From Candidatus Thorarchaeota archaeon (GTDB taxonomy: Archaea > Asgardarchaeota > Thorarchaeia > Thorarchaeales > Thorarchaeaceae): a stretch of DNA of 64,000 nt. The DNA is taken from the NCBI GenBank assembly GCA_008080745.1, contig SHMX01000003.1:30971-94970 (forward strand), in the 5' to 3' direction. This document shows positions 27,472-37,800 of this stretch, in pieces. The translations under genes and the position numbers were made by a program. Numbering within the stretch: position 1 is the first letter of the stretch; every line of letters begins with the position of its first letter. The notes under the pieces were generated by a model. The model saw only the letters and a program-made list of their open reading frames with translations, had not been told where the DNA came from and ran no database searches.

Positions 27472-28341
27472 TTAGTCCTTCTCGCCACTTCGTTTGTCCC
27501 GTACCTTGTCCATAAATTCTGCAGTGATAACGGTGACACCCTCTTTTTTAGCCTCCTCAACAACACCAGCAAAAACACGTTTCAAAAATATTCGCGGCAC
27601 ACTAACAAGTTTAGCAGCAGCCTCCTCTGTCCACTGGACACTTGGATCAAATCTCTTTGCGGCGAACATAATCGAATTAACATTAGTATCGTGACGGTCT
27701 GTTATCTGGACTTTATAGGGTTTATTAGCCTCGGTAAACCAGAAATATATGTTATCTCGAAAACCATAATCAATTGGAAGTTTGGGAAATTTCTTTGCTT
27801 CCATACCATGAATGATTGCTTCTCGGTAATCCTTCTGTAGATATATCTCATCTACTCGCAGAAGGAAGTGATTGCACTCGGGAGTTACTTCTAATGGAAA
27901 ACTATCATCCCACGTGCACTCCATAATTTGAACAGACTCCTTCACAACTTCAGGATATTCGATACCACTTTTCTTTTCTTTACGCATCGAAGGAATTAGA
28001 CTGAAAATACTATGCTTCATTTTCTCCTCTGTTGACTCACCTGGCCAACCAAGTTCAACACAACACTCCATGTACTTTTTATCATCTGGAATGAAATTCA
28101 AAGCACATACACCGGTTCTCCGGATGTTCTCAGCTGTATTGCTTGTTGATCTGGAAATAAACATCATCGCGTGTTCTCCAGGTTCACCTGCAATAATATG
28201 TGGAAAGACAAGAGAATAAGGACCAAGATTGGTCATTCCTGATTCTGAAACAGTGCTTACCAATACAACAGGCATTGGAAAGAAAGAGCTAGTCTGATAG
28301 AAATTATCAAGTATGCGTATTGATTCAAAGTCTGCGGTCAT
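27472..28341 (-). CDS. Flavin reductase-like FMN protein with PCP_red-like C-terminus
   Basis: A 289-residue protein. Residues about 10-215 match the flavin reductase-like (DIM6/NTAB) fold: FPMPVVLVSTVSESG, then NLGPYSLVFP, ISRSTSNTAENIRRTG and CALNFI, which build the FMN site. The last 60 residues (WTEEAAAKLVSVPRIFLKRV, then EEAKKEGVTVITAEFMDKV) resemble the short PCP_red domain found at the end of protochlorophyllide/nitrogenase-like reductase subunits and Fe-S proteins. The enzyme probably carries FMN and takes part in electron transfer or an oxidoreductase step; substrate unknown. An AAGG lies just before the ATG. Confidence 0.8.
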   Translation of the reverse strand: MTADFESIRILDNFYQTSSFFPMPVVLVSTVSESGMTNLGPYSLVFPHIIAGEPGEHAMMFISRSTSNTAENIRRTGVCALNFIPDDKKYMECCVELGWPGESTEEKMKHSIFSLIPSMRKEKKSGIEYPEVVKESVQIMECTWDDSFPLEVTPECNHFLLRVDEIYLQKDYREAIIHGMEAKKFPKLPIDYGFRDNIYFWFTEANKPYKVQITDRHDTNVNSIMFAAKRFDPSVQWTEEAAAKLVSVPRIFLKRVFAGVVEEAKKEGVTVITAEFMDKVRDKRSGEKD

Positions 28342-28500
28342 AGTCCTTTATCGATACATACTGTCTTTTTTACCCTCTTGAAGATTAGAATGTTTTCTAA
28401 TAATTTAATAATAATTGTGTGAATATTCTATCGAAGAATAGTAAGAGTGGAGTATTGCGTTGTCTGATGTTTTCTTAAGGACAATCAAGAGGGAGGAGTC

Positions 28501-29430
28501 ATGAATGCTGAATCCCCTAGAAAAAATAAGTTGGCTTTCAATACCATAGTATTTCCAAATACTTCATCTGAAAATGATGCAGTTCTGTTGGCTAAGAGTA
28601 TCAGAAAGAATGGAGGTAATCTCTCTGAGTTTCAAATTAGAATGTTTCAGCCAGCTATCAGTAAAGAGGTATCCCTCGATGCCAAAAGGCATCTAAAAGA
28701 GCTTGATGTGGATATCATTCAATTCAAAATTAAGAATGAGAAGTTGACATTCCCATTCATGTCAGAGGCAATCGCAATGGCTGAAGCTGAAAAGTTGGGA
28801 CTTAATGACTCAGAACAGATTGTGTGGTTAGCGAGGAATTCAGTAATCATCAGGGAACCGGTAGAACTTCTACTAAGAGAAAAAGAACAGTTACGATATA
28901 GACCCGTTCATCATATACTCATAGGATCACGGTATAACGAAGACAAAGATGCTTTTTGGAATTTAGTATATCAATCTTGTCGGATAGATGATGACCAGAT
29001 ATTTCCCATGAGGACTCACATCGATAATATAGAGATACGACCATATTTCAATGCGGGATGTCTGGTTACAAGGCCGGAATCGGGTATATTCCAAAAATAC
29101 TTGAACAATTTTCAGCGAGAATATTTGCGAGATGATTTCAAAAGATTCTACCAGAAGAATGAACTATACATGATATTTATTCACCAAGCAATTCTCTCTG
29201 GAACGATAATATCAACCGTTCAGAAAGATATGATGGTAGAGTTACCTAGCTCATACAATTACCCAGTTCATTTACACAATGATGACAGGACGGAAAACCG
29301 TCCCAGAGTTCTTGACGATATTGTAACATTCCGACATGAAGGATTTCATCAAGAAAGTGATTGGATGGATAAGATGCCAGCTTCAAGAGGATTAAAGAAA
29401 TGGTTGAGTGATAGTCTAGTTCATAGATAA
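28501..29430 (+). CDS. Hypothetical protein, possible GT-A glycosyltransferase fold
   Basis: A 309-residue soluble protein. Several stretches recall GT8/GT-A sugar transferases: a start NTIVFPNTSSENDAVLLAKS like a nucleotide-sugar Rossmann strand-helix, EQIVWLARNSVII at the place of the DxD strand, PYFNAGCLVT, a HQAILSG helix and a late PSSYNYPVHLH. The DxD metal motif itself is not clear, so activity is doubtful. A strong GGGAGGAG precedes the ATG. It stands alone, upstream of a convergent small gene. Confidence 0.6.
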   Translation: MNAESPRKNKLAFNTIVFPNTSSENDAVLLAKSIRKNGGNLSEFQIRMFQPAISKEVSLDAKRHLKELDVDIIQFKIKNEKLTFPFMSEAIAMAEAEKLGLNDSEQIVWLARNSVIIREPVELLLREKEQLRYRPVHHILIGSRYNEDKDAFWNLVYQSCRIDDDQIFPMRTHIDNIEIRPYFNAGCLVTRPESGIFQKYLNNFQREYLRDDFKRFYQKNELYMIFIHQAILSGTIISTVQKDMMVELPSSYNYPVHLHNDDRTENRPRVLDDIVTFRHEGFHQESDWMDKMPASRGLKKWLSDSLVHR

Positions 29431-29436
29431 ATCACA

Positions 29437-29608
29437 TCAGATTCTCGCAAGGTGTAGATAAATTGTTACATTGGAATAGAGTCCGAAGTTTAGACCAGCT
29501 ACACCTACTCGATTATCCTTTAGTTTGGCATTAAGTATTCTTTCTGCGACAGAATGATCATCTATGATTAGGAGCTTATTTTCCGATACAAAATCATGGT
29601 TGGAATTC
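29437..29608 (-). pseudogene. Possible small coding remnant
   Basis: The minus strand between two stops reads as a coding-like sequence (HDFVSENKLLIIDDHSVAER, later RVGVAGLNFGLYSNVTIYLH) with no ATG, GTG or TTG near its start. It lies in frame downstream of the stop of the next gene (29626-30003). It may be the tail of a decayed gene; I recognise no family. Confidence 0.25.
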
Positions 29609-29625
29609 TAAAATCTGGAATATGT

Positions 29626-30003
29626 CTAAGAGGTTTCAGATTCCTCTTGCATCTTAGCCCGGACCATATCTATCAGTTCATCAACAGAAGACACGCTGTT
29701 CATCTTTTCAGCTGAAATGAAATAGGAAAGCTTTCCATTCTTCAGCAAAAAGGCAGAAGGAAAAGAAGGATTATCAAAGTTGTGTCTATTATTGAACTCG
29801 TCCTTATGCAAAATCTCCACAGAGATGTCCAAGGAGTCAAGGAAACTCTTCCATTCACTTATCATACCTGTATTGTTGTAGGTGACTGCACAGAGATTGC
29901 ACTGATAGGTATCCGGAGAAATTAACCTATGAAAGAAATCCTTGGTAGCATTCAGAATCCCACTATCAGCGTTATAAACGAAAATGATTTTCGAATTTGG
30001 CAT
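29626..30003 (-). CDS. Conserved hypothetical protein, possibly thioredoxin-like
   Basis: About 125 residues: IIFVYNADSGILNATKDFFH, SPDTYQCNLCAVTY with a CxxC pair, EWKSFLDSLDISVEILHKDE and a late FPSAFLLKNG strand that precedes a cis-Pro-like position. The order strand-helix-CxxC-strand-helix-Pro hints at a thioredoxin-like fold, but the CxxC is not at the usual N-terminal active-site place. The ATG at 30003 is chosen since the longer frame to 30090 adds only an unconserved-looking hydrophobic/basic stretch. Function unknown. Confidence 0.55.
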   Translation of the reverse strand: MPNSKIIFVYNADSGILNATKDFFHRLISPDTYQCNLCAVTYNNTGMISEWKSFLDSLDISVEILHKDEFNNRHNFDNPSFPSAFLLKNGKLSYFISAEKMNSVSSVDELIDMVRAKMQEESETS

Positions 30004-30126
30004 GGTAAAAGATAGGGAGAAACCTATTTGAATAAATGCTTTGAAGATATTCCATATAGATAACCTCCATCTTGTAGAAAATGACATCATTAGTTGACAT
30101 AAAGTTCCAAAGGAAAATGAAATTCT

Positions 30127-31374
30127 ATGGTAAGAGAACTTCTATGGATAGATAAAGATCGAAGACTCAACGAACTAGAGATTCCAGATACTCTATTAGA
30201 ACTTGATTTAGAACATATGGAAATCATGGAGATAGACCTTGAGCCATTGAGAGGTCTAGAAAATCTGGAAATGATCAACCTATCAAATAATCCAATAGAG
30301 TATATAGACCTTGAAGCCATAGCAGAATGTCCCAGCTTAAAAGCGCTAAAGCTCGCATATACCAACCTGGACAAGATTGATCTGTTACCATTTAAAGAAA
30401 ATACCGAGTTGGAGGTATTTGACATCAAATATACAGATGTCAGCGAATTGGATCTTACCGCATTTTCAAATTGTACAAAACTGAGAGAACTACGTCTTGA
30501 ATTTACCGAAATTCACAATCTTGATTTAGCACCTTTAGTTCATTGTAAAAATTTGGAGTTCTTTTCAATAACATCACCAGAGGTTCTAGATTTTACGGTT
30601 TTTGCAGGACGTGATAAGCTGAGCGTTCCTGACACAGACTTTGTAGGTGACCCTCCGCATCTTGTCACATTTATTGGAGAAGAGCATTATCCCAATCTAT
30701 CCCGTCGTGATATCAATTCTCATTTTCCAGTAATTTTTACTAGTCTTGATGTTATTGTAGAGATTCTTCCTCTTATCCAGAACCAAACTGAAACTTGGAA
30801 GTATATTCATCTATTTTGGAATATATGCAGACTTACGGGTTTGGGTATGCTAGGCTTAGTTGAAGCTGACTTCGAACTGATATCTGATATGATAGGAGCT
30901 CGTGATTCACCAGATGCTCTCAGAGAAATTGTACTAGACAAGGTTCTGAACCATCTTGATAAAGGAGGAACAACATTGGGTTTAGACCTAGATTCTGCTT
31001 TGAAATATTCAGAAATCGCAATAAGAACGCCTCAAATTCTTGAGCAACGAAATAAAGAAATCAAAGAATTTCTCATCCCACAGAAGCCTAAGTTTCGGGA
31101 TTTCCTATATTTATGGATTACTTCCTTTGGATTCCGTATTCTTACTAAAATCAAACCAGCTAATTGGGATAATATCTCAAAAGAACTAACTAAAGAAATT
31201 ATAAACGAATTAGAAAAAAATGGAATACCTATTCAAAGAGTACCAATAGACGAATTTCAACACTCTCAGATTTCTTGGGGACCAATTCAGGATTACATCA
31301 AATTGTTGCTAGAAATGAAATACTATCAAAATATGCCGTGGGCTATTTTTGAGATACTTGCGGGATTAAATTAA
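30127..31374 (+). CDS. Leucine-rich-repeat protein
   Basis: A 415-residue protein. Residues about 12-160 form at least six leucine-rich repeats of roughly 22-24 residues, with repeated IDLEPLRGLENLEMINLSNN and LDLTAFSNCTKLRELRLEFT patterns. The remaining 250 residues are predominantly helical and end in an alpha-helical domain without recognisable motifs. No signal peptide or membrane segment, so the protein is probably cytoplasmic and binds a protein partner. Such LRR proteins are common in Asgard genomes. It is divergent from the small hypothetical gene at 29626-30003. Confidence 0.8.
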   Translation: MVRELLWIDKDRRLNELEIPDTLLELDLEHMEIMEIDLEPLRGLENLEMINLSNNPIEYIDLEAIAECPSLKALKLAYTNLDKIDLLPFKENTELEVFDIKYTDVSELDLTAFSNCTKLRELRLEFTEIHNLDLAPLVHCKNLEFFSITSPEVLDFTVFAGRDKLSVPDTDFVGDPPHLVTFIGEEHYPNLSRRDINSHFPVIFTSLDVIVEILPLIQNQTETWKYIHLFWNICRLTGLGMLGLVEADFELISDMIGARDSPDALREIVLDKVLNHLDKGGTTLGLDLDSALKYSEIAIRTPQILEQRNKEIKEFLIPQKPKFRDFLYLWITSFGFRILTKIKPANWDNISKELTKEIINELEKNGIPIQRVPIDEFQHSQISWGPIQDYIKLLLEMKYYQNMPWAIFEILAGLN

Positions 31375-31509
31375 TTGGCGGATTATTCATTAAGAGGTCG
31401 AGTCGTTTTTCCTCCTCTAGTACAGAGAGCAGATATAGGATCGGTGAGCAAACACGGTATGCTCATAACACCTGAATATGGACCAAGAGTGATGTTAGCT
31501 GCAATTTAA
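31375..31509 (+). CDS. Doubtful 44-codon frame after the LRR gene, possible remnant
   Basis: Directly after the LRR stop a TTG opens a frame (LADYSLRGRVVFPPLVQRAD, ending GPRVMLAAI) with coding-like composition but no ribosome site. It may be the broken end of an old gene. No family recognised. Confidence 0.22.
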   Translation: MADYSLRGRVVFPPLVQRADIGSVSKHGMLITPEYGPRVMLAAI

Positions 31510-31576
31510 TAAGTATCAACAACCTTCCTTTCACACATGAAAATACACATAACTGGATTTCTGAATACTGTGTTCT

Positions 31577-31810
31577 ATGTCGACGATGATAAAGGAATGT
31601 CCATTTCAGGCAATCCTTGAAGAAGCTATTGTCAACGATTCCAGCCTCATAACAAAATTCAGACAAAACGAATGTTTTGAGTACTTTGTGCAGTATTATG
31701 GCTGTTCGACCTATGCTAAGGTCGGTCTGTTTTCAAAAGGCATGAATGCATTTACTGGATTAATAACGGTCGTGGAAAAAAGAAAAATCAGTGAATTAAT
31801 GAAATCATAA
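31577..31810 (+). CDS. Small hypothetical protein (Cys-containing)
   Basis: A 77-residue frame with ECPFQAILEEAI near the start, a later ECFEYFVQYYGCST and a lysine-rich end. The composition is coding-like but the start lacks a Shine-Dalgarno, and the upstream 200 bases hold only short broken frames, so this may be the surviving 3' part of a larger gene. I cannot assign a family. Confidence 0.35.
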   Translation: MSTMIKECPFQAILEEAIVNDSSLITKFRQNECFEYFVQYYGCSTYAKVGLFSKGMNAFTGLITVVEKRKISELMKS

Positions 31811-31877
31811 GAATATAACTCGAAAAGTAATCATAATACTATTATATCGCCAATAATGCCAAAATTTGTGATTCACA

Positions 31878-32189
31878 TTGTCTCAAGAGCAAAGTACACT
31901 TCAGAAATATATTCCACATCTCATTATTCTCTCTGTTTTATTGGTAATAGAATACTGGGCGTTCATGACACAGATATCATCTTTCACCCTTAGTGGAGAC
32001 TATGGTCCTATATTGGGAATAATTTCTATGGTAGGTCTTGTACTATTCACCATTATTGTTTTAGGATTCTACACAATTATCAGTGACTCAGATAAGTATA
32101 AGCTAATGGTAAAACTAAGCCTTTTTGTTTTCCTCATCCAAATGTTCTTGCTGTTCATAGGTTACGTATTCATTGCAACAAACATGTAA
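31878..32189 (+). CDS. Three-helix membrane protein, unknown function
   Basis: A 103-residue protein with three hydrophobic helices (about 12-32, 42-64 and 75-99) and little else. The likely start is TTG at 31878, since no ATG lies before the first helix. It is followed by a strong hairpin/T-tract terminator, which supports it as an expressed gene. Confidence 0.5.
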   Translation: MSQEQSTLQKYIPHLIILSVLLVIEYWAFMTQISSFTLSGDYGPILGIISMVGLVLFTIIVLGFYTIISDSDKYKLMVKLSLFVFLIQMFLLFIGYVFIATNM

Positions 32190-32222
32190 TGAAAAGGAAA
32201 AGAAGAATAGTATTCTAATTGT

Positions 32223-32258
32223 AAGGGGAGAGTTTCCAATACTCTCTCCTTTTAGTTT
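32223..32258 (+). terminator. Intrinsic-type terminator after the small membrane gene
   Basis: AAGGGGAGAGT pairs with ACTCTCTCCTT (11 bp with one G-T pair) around TTCCAAT, followed by TTTTAGTTTTA. It lies 34 bases after the stop at 32189. Confidence 0.6.
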
Positions 32259-32348
32259 TACAAAGTAAAACAGTGTTCATATCAATTTATTTTTTGAAAT
32301 GTCAAAAATTTTTATCCAAAAGAAAAGGATCGGTAGCAGTGAGATATA

Positions 32349-32770
32349 ATGATACGAGAGGCAGTTGGTGCAATTGTCTATAAAGGCGATAAGTTTCTTT
32401 TAGTTGGAAAGTAAAAATGATGGATTTACCTAATGGTCTAACCGATATTCCATTTCAATAGCATATCCCTGGGGGAGAAGTATTGGAAGGGGAAAAACCT
32501 CTTGAGGCGATGAAAAGAAAACTTTTAGAAGAAACAAGTTCAGAACAATTTAAGATTATTAAACAATTAAATAAGAGAACCCAATTCAAATTTCCAAAAG
32601 AAATCCAAGAAAAAGTAGGATACGATAAACAAGAAACCATTGTGTATTTGGTAGAGTATATGGGAGATGGAGATGCTTTAGTTCCAATTGATGATGAGAT
32701 AGATAGAATTGAATTTATTACAAAAGATGCGCTTTTCGAGGGAATATTTGTAGAAGAAACGCGAAAATAG
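32349..32770 (+). pseudogene. Broken NUDIX hydrolase gene
   Basis: The ATG at 32349 begins a typical NUDIX N-terminus (MIREAVGAIVYKGDKFLLVGK) that stops at a TAA after 21 codons. The rest of the domain resumes from about 32462 in a frame displaced by two bases: HIPGGEVLEGEKPLEAMKRK then LLEETS, the NUDIX box, with RE changed to RK and the later Gly changed to Ser. A TAG lies just before that restart. The surviving C-terminus is open to 32770. The frameshift, stops and altered box residues all indicate a dead gene. Confidence 0.75.
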
Positions 32771-32806
32771 CTTGTAGGAAAAATATCTAATGTTCTCGTC
32801 TAGTTT

Positions 32807-34237
32807 CTATACTACTATTTTTCTAGCACTGATGCAATTTAGTATCTCTTCATCAATCACATTAAAAGAAGACTCCGAGTATGAGAGAATATTTTTTTCA
32901 CAATGATAAGATTCTCCATTTGCATACAAAAAAGTTGCATCTGGAGATTCATACTCGATTACTCCTTCGACCATAGTCATTAGTACATCCAGGTTTACCA
33001 GCTCATTAGCAGGAATCGAAACTGGATTTTTAGATAATACAACCAAATCAGCTAATTTTCCAACCGTTATACTCCCCTTGATATCTTCTTGAAAAGTACC
33101 ATATGCAGCATCAATAGTCAGTAAACGAAGAGCTTGCTCTATTGTGAGTTTCTGATTCAACATCCAGTCTGTAGGTGTTAGGTTATTTATACCAATACGA
33201 GTGACTGCCATAGAAAGAATTTTTGGTACAGAACGAATATCTAGTTGATTCCAGGGATAATCACTGCTTCCAATTGCGGGAGCACCAGATTCTACTACAT
33301 CTCTCCATCTCGCAACTAGGTTAGAATTTTGTTCTAAAAGGGGAAAAGAACCGGCCTGTTTCCAGTCTGATGTGAACCAAGTAAGCTGAAATGAAGGGAG
33401 AATTTCAAGATTTCTGATTCTATCAATCTGATCATCTCGAAGATAGATCAAATGTTCAATTCGATGACGAAATATACTATTTGATTCAGCATTTAAAACG
33501 GATTCATAGACATCAAGTACAACATCTGTAGAGTTGTCCAATACGCTGTGGATAGCAACCTGAAATCCCAAATCATGAGCTTCCTGCACCAAACTTTTCA
33601 GTTCAGAGAAATTAAAATAATGAATAGGTCTTACATATGAACCATCCATGAATAGTTTTACACCTCCGATTCGCAATTTCGAACTGAATTCTTGCCCTGG
33701 CTGATACGCTTTGTACCAATCTCCAAAACGATCAAATTGCCAACTTAGTGGAAGATACGCATTTACATGTACTCGAAGAGCATTCTCCTGGTCAAGTGCT
33801 CGTAATTCATCTAACCGATCTTGATCGACAAAGAGTTCAGATACACTTGTCCAACCTGATTCAAGTAAATGATTGACAACTTCGTTCATATTATCTATAC
33901 TAGTAAGAGCCCTATCACCAAAATCATGAGTATGCGAGTCAATGAAGCCAGGTAGAATGGTCTTTCCACCCATATCAATAAGAGTCGTATTTGCACCCTG
34001 CATAGCGAGAATCTCAGAATCGGATCCAACAGCAATGATAGAATCATTGTGTATCGCAATCGCCTCGGCTTGAGCAGGAGAACTTTCCATTGTGATTACT
34101 TTAGCATTGTATAATATCATATCGGGTTCCTGTGTCACTAGTGAATCCAATGATATCCGTAAAAAAACAAATCCTATAGAACCTATCAGGATTATAAGAG
34201 CAATTACAATCCACATTCTAGATCTTACAGTAGACAT
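32807..34237 (-). CDS. Membrane-anchored YtcJ-like amidohydrolase
   Basis: About 476 residues. A hydrophobic N-terminal helix (about 9-28) acts as a signal anchor, placing the enzyme outside the membrane. The rest is an amidohydrolase 3 domain: ILPGFIDSHTHDFGDRAL for the metal His pair, KLFMDGSY, VAIHSV, FRHRIEHLIYL and IGSSDYPWN for the catalytic Asp. It is shorter than the paralog at 24067-25620, mainly between the HTH motif and the KLFMDGS strand. ATG 34237 is preferred to GTG 34252 because GGTGA lies eight bases before it. Substrate unknown. Confidence 0.82.
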   Translation of the reverse strand: MSTVRSRMWIVIALIILIGSIGFVFLRISLDSLVTQEPDMILYNAKVITMESSPAQAEAIAIHNDSIIAVGSDSEILAMQGANTTLIDMGGKTILPGFIDSHTHDFGDRALTSIDNMNEVVNHLLESGWTSVSELFVDQDRLDELRALDQENALRVHVNAYLPLSWQFDRFGDWYKAYQPGQEFSSKLRIGGVKLFMDGSYVRPIHYFNFSELKSLVQEAHDLGFQVAIHSVLDNSTDVVLDVYESVLNAESNSIFRHRIEHLIYLRDDQIDRIRNLEILPSFQLTWFTSDWKQAGSFPLLEQNSNLVARWRDVVESGAPAIGSSDYPWNQLDIRSVPKILSMAVTRIGINNLTPTDWMLNQKLTIEQALRLLTIDAAYGTFQEDIKGSITVGKLADLVVLSKNPVSIPANELVNLDVLMTMVEGVIEYESPDATFLYANGESYHCEKNILSYSESSFNVIDEEILNCISARKIVV

Positions 34238-34449
34238 TGTTATCTTCACCAATACAAATGACAGAATATTAGAAAGTCTATTCTAATAATGGTGTAAATC
34301 TCGATATATGAATGTATAGTATTATTTCCAAATAACAAGAACATTCCAACTTGAACTAAAAAAAGCGAAGACTTTTACTAGAATAAAACCATACTATATG
34401 CATCATAGATTGGACTTTGCATGCGCTGCCACCAAGGAGTCCAAATCAA

Positions 34450-34854
34450 ATGGGCACAGTATGGTTTATAGCCAAAGAATACCTGAAACGGCTTGAGGTC
34501 GATTTCGAGGAACATGGGAGAAAAACATTTAGTCTCTATCCTTTTGGGCAGACTAAAACTGAACAAATTGAGATTTTCCCAGGCACACACTGGATTACAT
34601 TAACTACAAGATTACAGGACATCTCGGATTTGCCCGAAGATACCAAACAAGATTTTTGTCAGATATTATTGAAAGCAAATGCCAAACTCGCTGAGGTTAG
34701 TTTTGGGATTGATAAGAAGGATTGTGTCATAATTCGAAATGCAATTCCTGTTGTGGGAATCAGCTATGACTCGTTTAATGCTACATATGAAGCACATAAG
34801 AATGGTGTTAAATTCTATCAAAAAAGTCTTGCACAAAAAGTTGAATCGAAATAA
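34450..34854 (+). CDS. Hypothetical protein, possible YbjN/secretion-chaperone-like fold
   Basis: About 134 residues, soluble alpha/beta. The order helix (FIAKEYLKRLEVDFEEHG), strands around TEQIEIFPGTHWITLTTRL, helix (QDFCQILLKANAKL) and strands (FGIDKKDCVIIRNAIP) resembles YbjN/type III chaperone-like proteins; this is a weak resemblance by eye. ATG at 34450 has AGGAG ten bases before it. It converges on the giant surface-protein gene. Confidence 0.5.
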   Translation: MGTVWFIAKEYLKRLEVDFEEHGRKTFSLYPFGQTKTEQIEIFPGTHWITLTTRLQDISDLPEDTKQDFCQILLKANAKLAEVSFGIDKKDCVIIRNAIPVVGISYDSFNATYEAHKNGVKFYQKSLAQKVESK

Positions 34855-34864
34855 AAGGAGAGAA

Positions 34865-34881
34865 GAGGGGACAAGCCCCTC
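34865..34881. terminator. Hairpin between convergent genes
   Basis: GAGGGG-ACAAG-CCCCTC forms a six-pair stem between the + strand hypothetical gene and the end of the 1,968-residue surface gene. Flanking T-tracts are better on the minus strand (CCTTTTATTT). Confidence 0.45.
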
Positions 34882-34888
34882 ATTTATG

Positions 34889-37800
34889 CTATTTCTTCCG
34901 TCGAGATGCTAGTATGACTACTAGTATTACGACAACACCAGCACCACCAAGCAGAATCAAAAGATCCATTGGTAGTTCGCCACCAGGATTCTCAGGTCCT
35001 GTTGGAGAGGTAGTGGTCACGGTTACAACACCTTGACCTACAATGTAGGAACCAACCTGTGATGGGTAGTTCTGACCATCAGCTACAACTAGTACTTTGA
35101 AGAATACTTGAGTGCCATCTGGGAATGCCTCAATGATACCGGTCCAGTGAGAACCGTATTCATTGTTCATATCAACCATAGTCCATGTTGATTCATCCGT
35201 ATTGATTCCGTACAGAAGGTAGACGTCGTAATTCTCTACATCAGTAAATATGTCAACACCAATCTCCACATTATCAGTAGAGGTCGGTATGCTTGGACTG
35301 ACAGAGAAGGTTGAAAACTCAACACCGGTAATGGGGCCTCCTTGAGAACCACCATTTGCTGATGTATAACCGACAAAGACTGGGTCCTGATAGACACTAT
35401 AGCCATCCCACTCAGGGAAGCCAATTGTCACATAGAACATGTTACTGCTGAATGACCAACCAGTAGCGCTCTGTCCATTCTGAGATTGGAATGCAGTCTG
35501 GAAAGTATTCATGGGAGTAGTATAACTCAACACGTCATAGCGTTGAGATGTGTTCTTACCCCAATCATATGCCACACCGCCCATTATCATCTCAGCGAAC
35601 TTAGCGCCTGATGTAGCAAAGTCAAACGTAGCAGAAGACACGGTCATATCAGACGTTGCTTCTGTCCCATTAGCATTGACTGTATAATAGTCGCTCATGG
35701 TTACGTCGGCAAAGTAGTTCAAAGCTAAGGATCGATTAACTAAGTTATCACGTCCACCACTACGATCGACATCCCAGTTTCCAACATAGTTGTCTACTTT
35801 GATATCCGCATAGTTATTGATTGCACCTGCGGTCTCATTAATGTGACCCTGGAAATGTACGAGGAAGGAGAGTTCATCTATTGAAATCTTGGTAGGACGT
35901 TCATCAAAGGTTCTCAAGTCAGAACCTTCTTGAATACCATCGTACCAACCCCAATATCCTCTTAGAGTATATGGAAATACGGTTCCATTGACCTCATTGA
36001 ATGTTACACCCCATGTGACCTCATCGGTCAGATTAAGACGCATATAATCACTCTCGTTGGTATTACCATATGCAACACCAGGAGTAACAAATTCGACACT
36101 ATTAACAGAGTCAGGAATCAAATAGTGAGATAGCTCACCACTACCTGGATCTGTAAGGTCGACATCCATTTGGTCGTTCTTGTTCTCATCTTCCCAAATC
36201 ATTAGACCACTGTATTCATAATGCATGTTGATACCAAGCCAGTGCTCAATATCATCTTCTATGTATGAAGTACCATAATCCTGTCCGACACCGAAACTTA
36301 GCCAGGTCCATGATTGCTCATTAGAGGTAATCCAATCCCAACCATTGGCCTCTGCCTCAGCTACGATATCAGTCCATGTGACATTCTTAGCCATCCATGA
36401 CAAATCCCAGTAACCTGGTTGTGGATCTCCTTCTTCAGTTAGGAGAGTAGCAGTCACATCAGCCATCTCGCTCTCGCTAAGTGGACTAAATGTGTTCGCA
36501 TCATACCAATAGAAGGTCTGATTCCATTCGTAAGTCCAGGTAAATGTGTCAAGTCCCATCCATGAATGGATGTCCATATTATCACCATATAATGTGGCAT
36601 TGGGATCCCAATCAATGTGTACCGACATACGGTCCCATGTATGGGTCCAACTGTCAGTGGAAGAGTATTCCTCCTTCACAAAGTATTGGTCAGTAGTAGT
36701 ATCGAGATTACCATCGAGGTCCAGAGCACCATTATCAGGGTTGGTTGTCCAACTCTGAACACCCCACATACCCCAACGAGGTACACCGATTACAAGTTCA
36801 TTGAAGTTCTTGTTTACAGTACTATCGATTGGCTCAAGTCCGTATACCATTGGGTGACCCCAACGCTGTCGAACTCTCTTGATACTCTCCAAGCTAGCAG
36901 CAGCGGTAACCTCTGTTCCATCGTAGGTGAAGTTAAACATTGGACGAGTACCTCGTTCCATGTTCAAGAAAATGTCACCAGACGCTGTGGCATTAACAAG
37001 CCTGAAGGACCAGAAACTGTATCCGTACCATAAATGCTCGTAGGTCTCGCCATTGAAGTCAAAGACCCAATCAGCGAGGGTATCGTTGTAGTAGGTGTAT
37101 GCCATATAGGTAGCAACTCTTGGAAGTTGTATCCAATCGGTCAGATTGACCCAAGTACCATTCAAAGCCTTGTAGTAGTAATAGGTGACATTGTCAATGA
37201 AGTTTGACTCGGGATATGTCATCTGTGAATAGAAGGTTGTTCCATTCAGGTCATATTCATTAATTCTGAAGACATATGTTTCTTGAACTAGCCAGTCAGT
37301 ATTGTTACTTACTAGATCGAGATAACGGTAGGTGTCATTGTATTCCTTTGGCCAATTTGAATCGGGCCATATTGGTTCATATTGAATAGACTCCATGACC
37401 GTAAATCCAAGATTGTCATTGAAAGTTCCAATGTCTCCCGAACGACCCACCATATATGGATTCCATATATCTGTACCATTTGCACTAGTGTAGTGCATGT
37501 TTGGATATTCATCCAGATTGTAGGCGGTACCACCGACATCTATCCATGCATCGAATTCCGTCATGTTATACACTGGATAGTATGTACCAAGATACTTAGC
37601 GAATTTTAGAGTAGGTACCTTTCCACCGTCAGTATCAACATATTCCATATGACTATGCCATTCTGCGTTAGCACCATCATAAGGCATCTCGTACTGGACA
37701 GCATCAATCTCTGTAAACCAAGATCTATGTACCCGCCAGCTCTCAAGAACAAATGTTCTCTCAAAACCATCATAATCCATACTATAGTAGTGTAAAGGAT

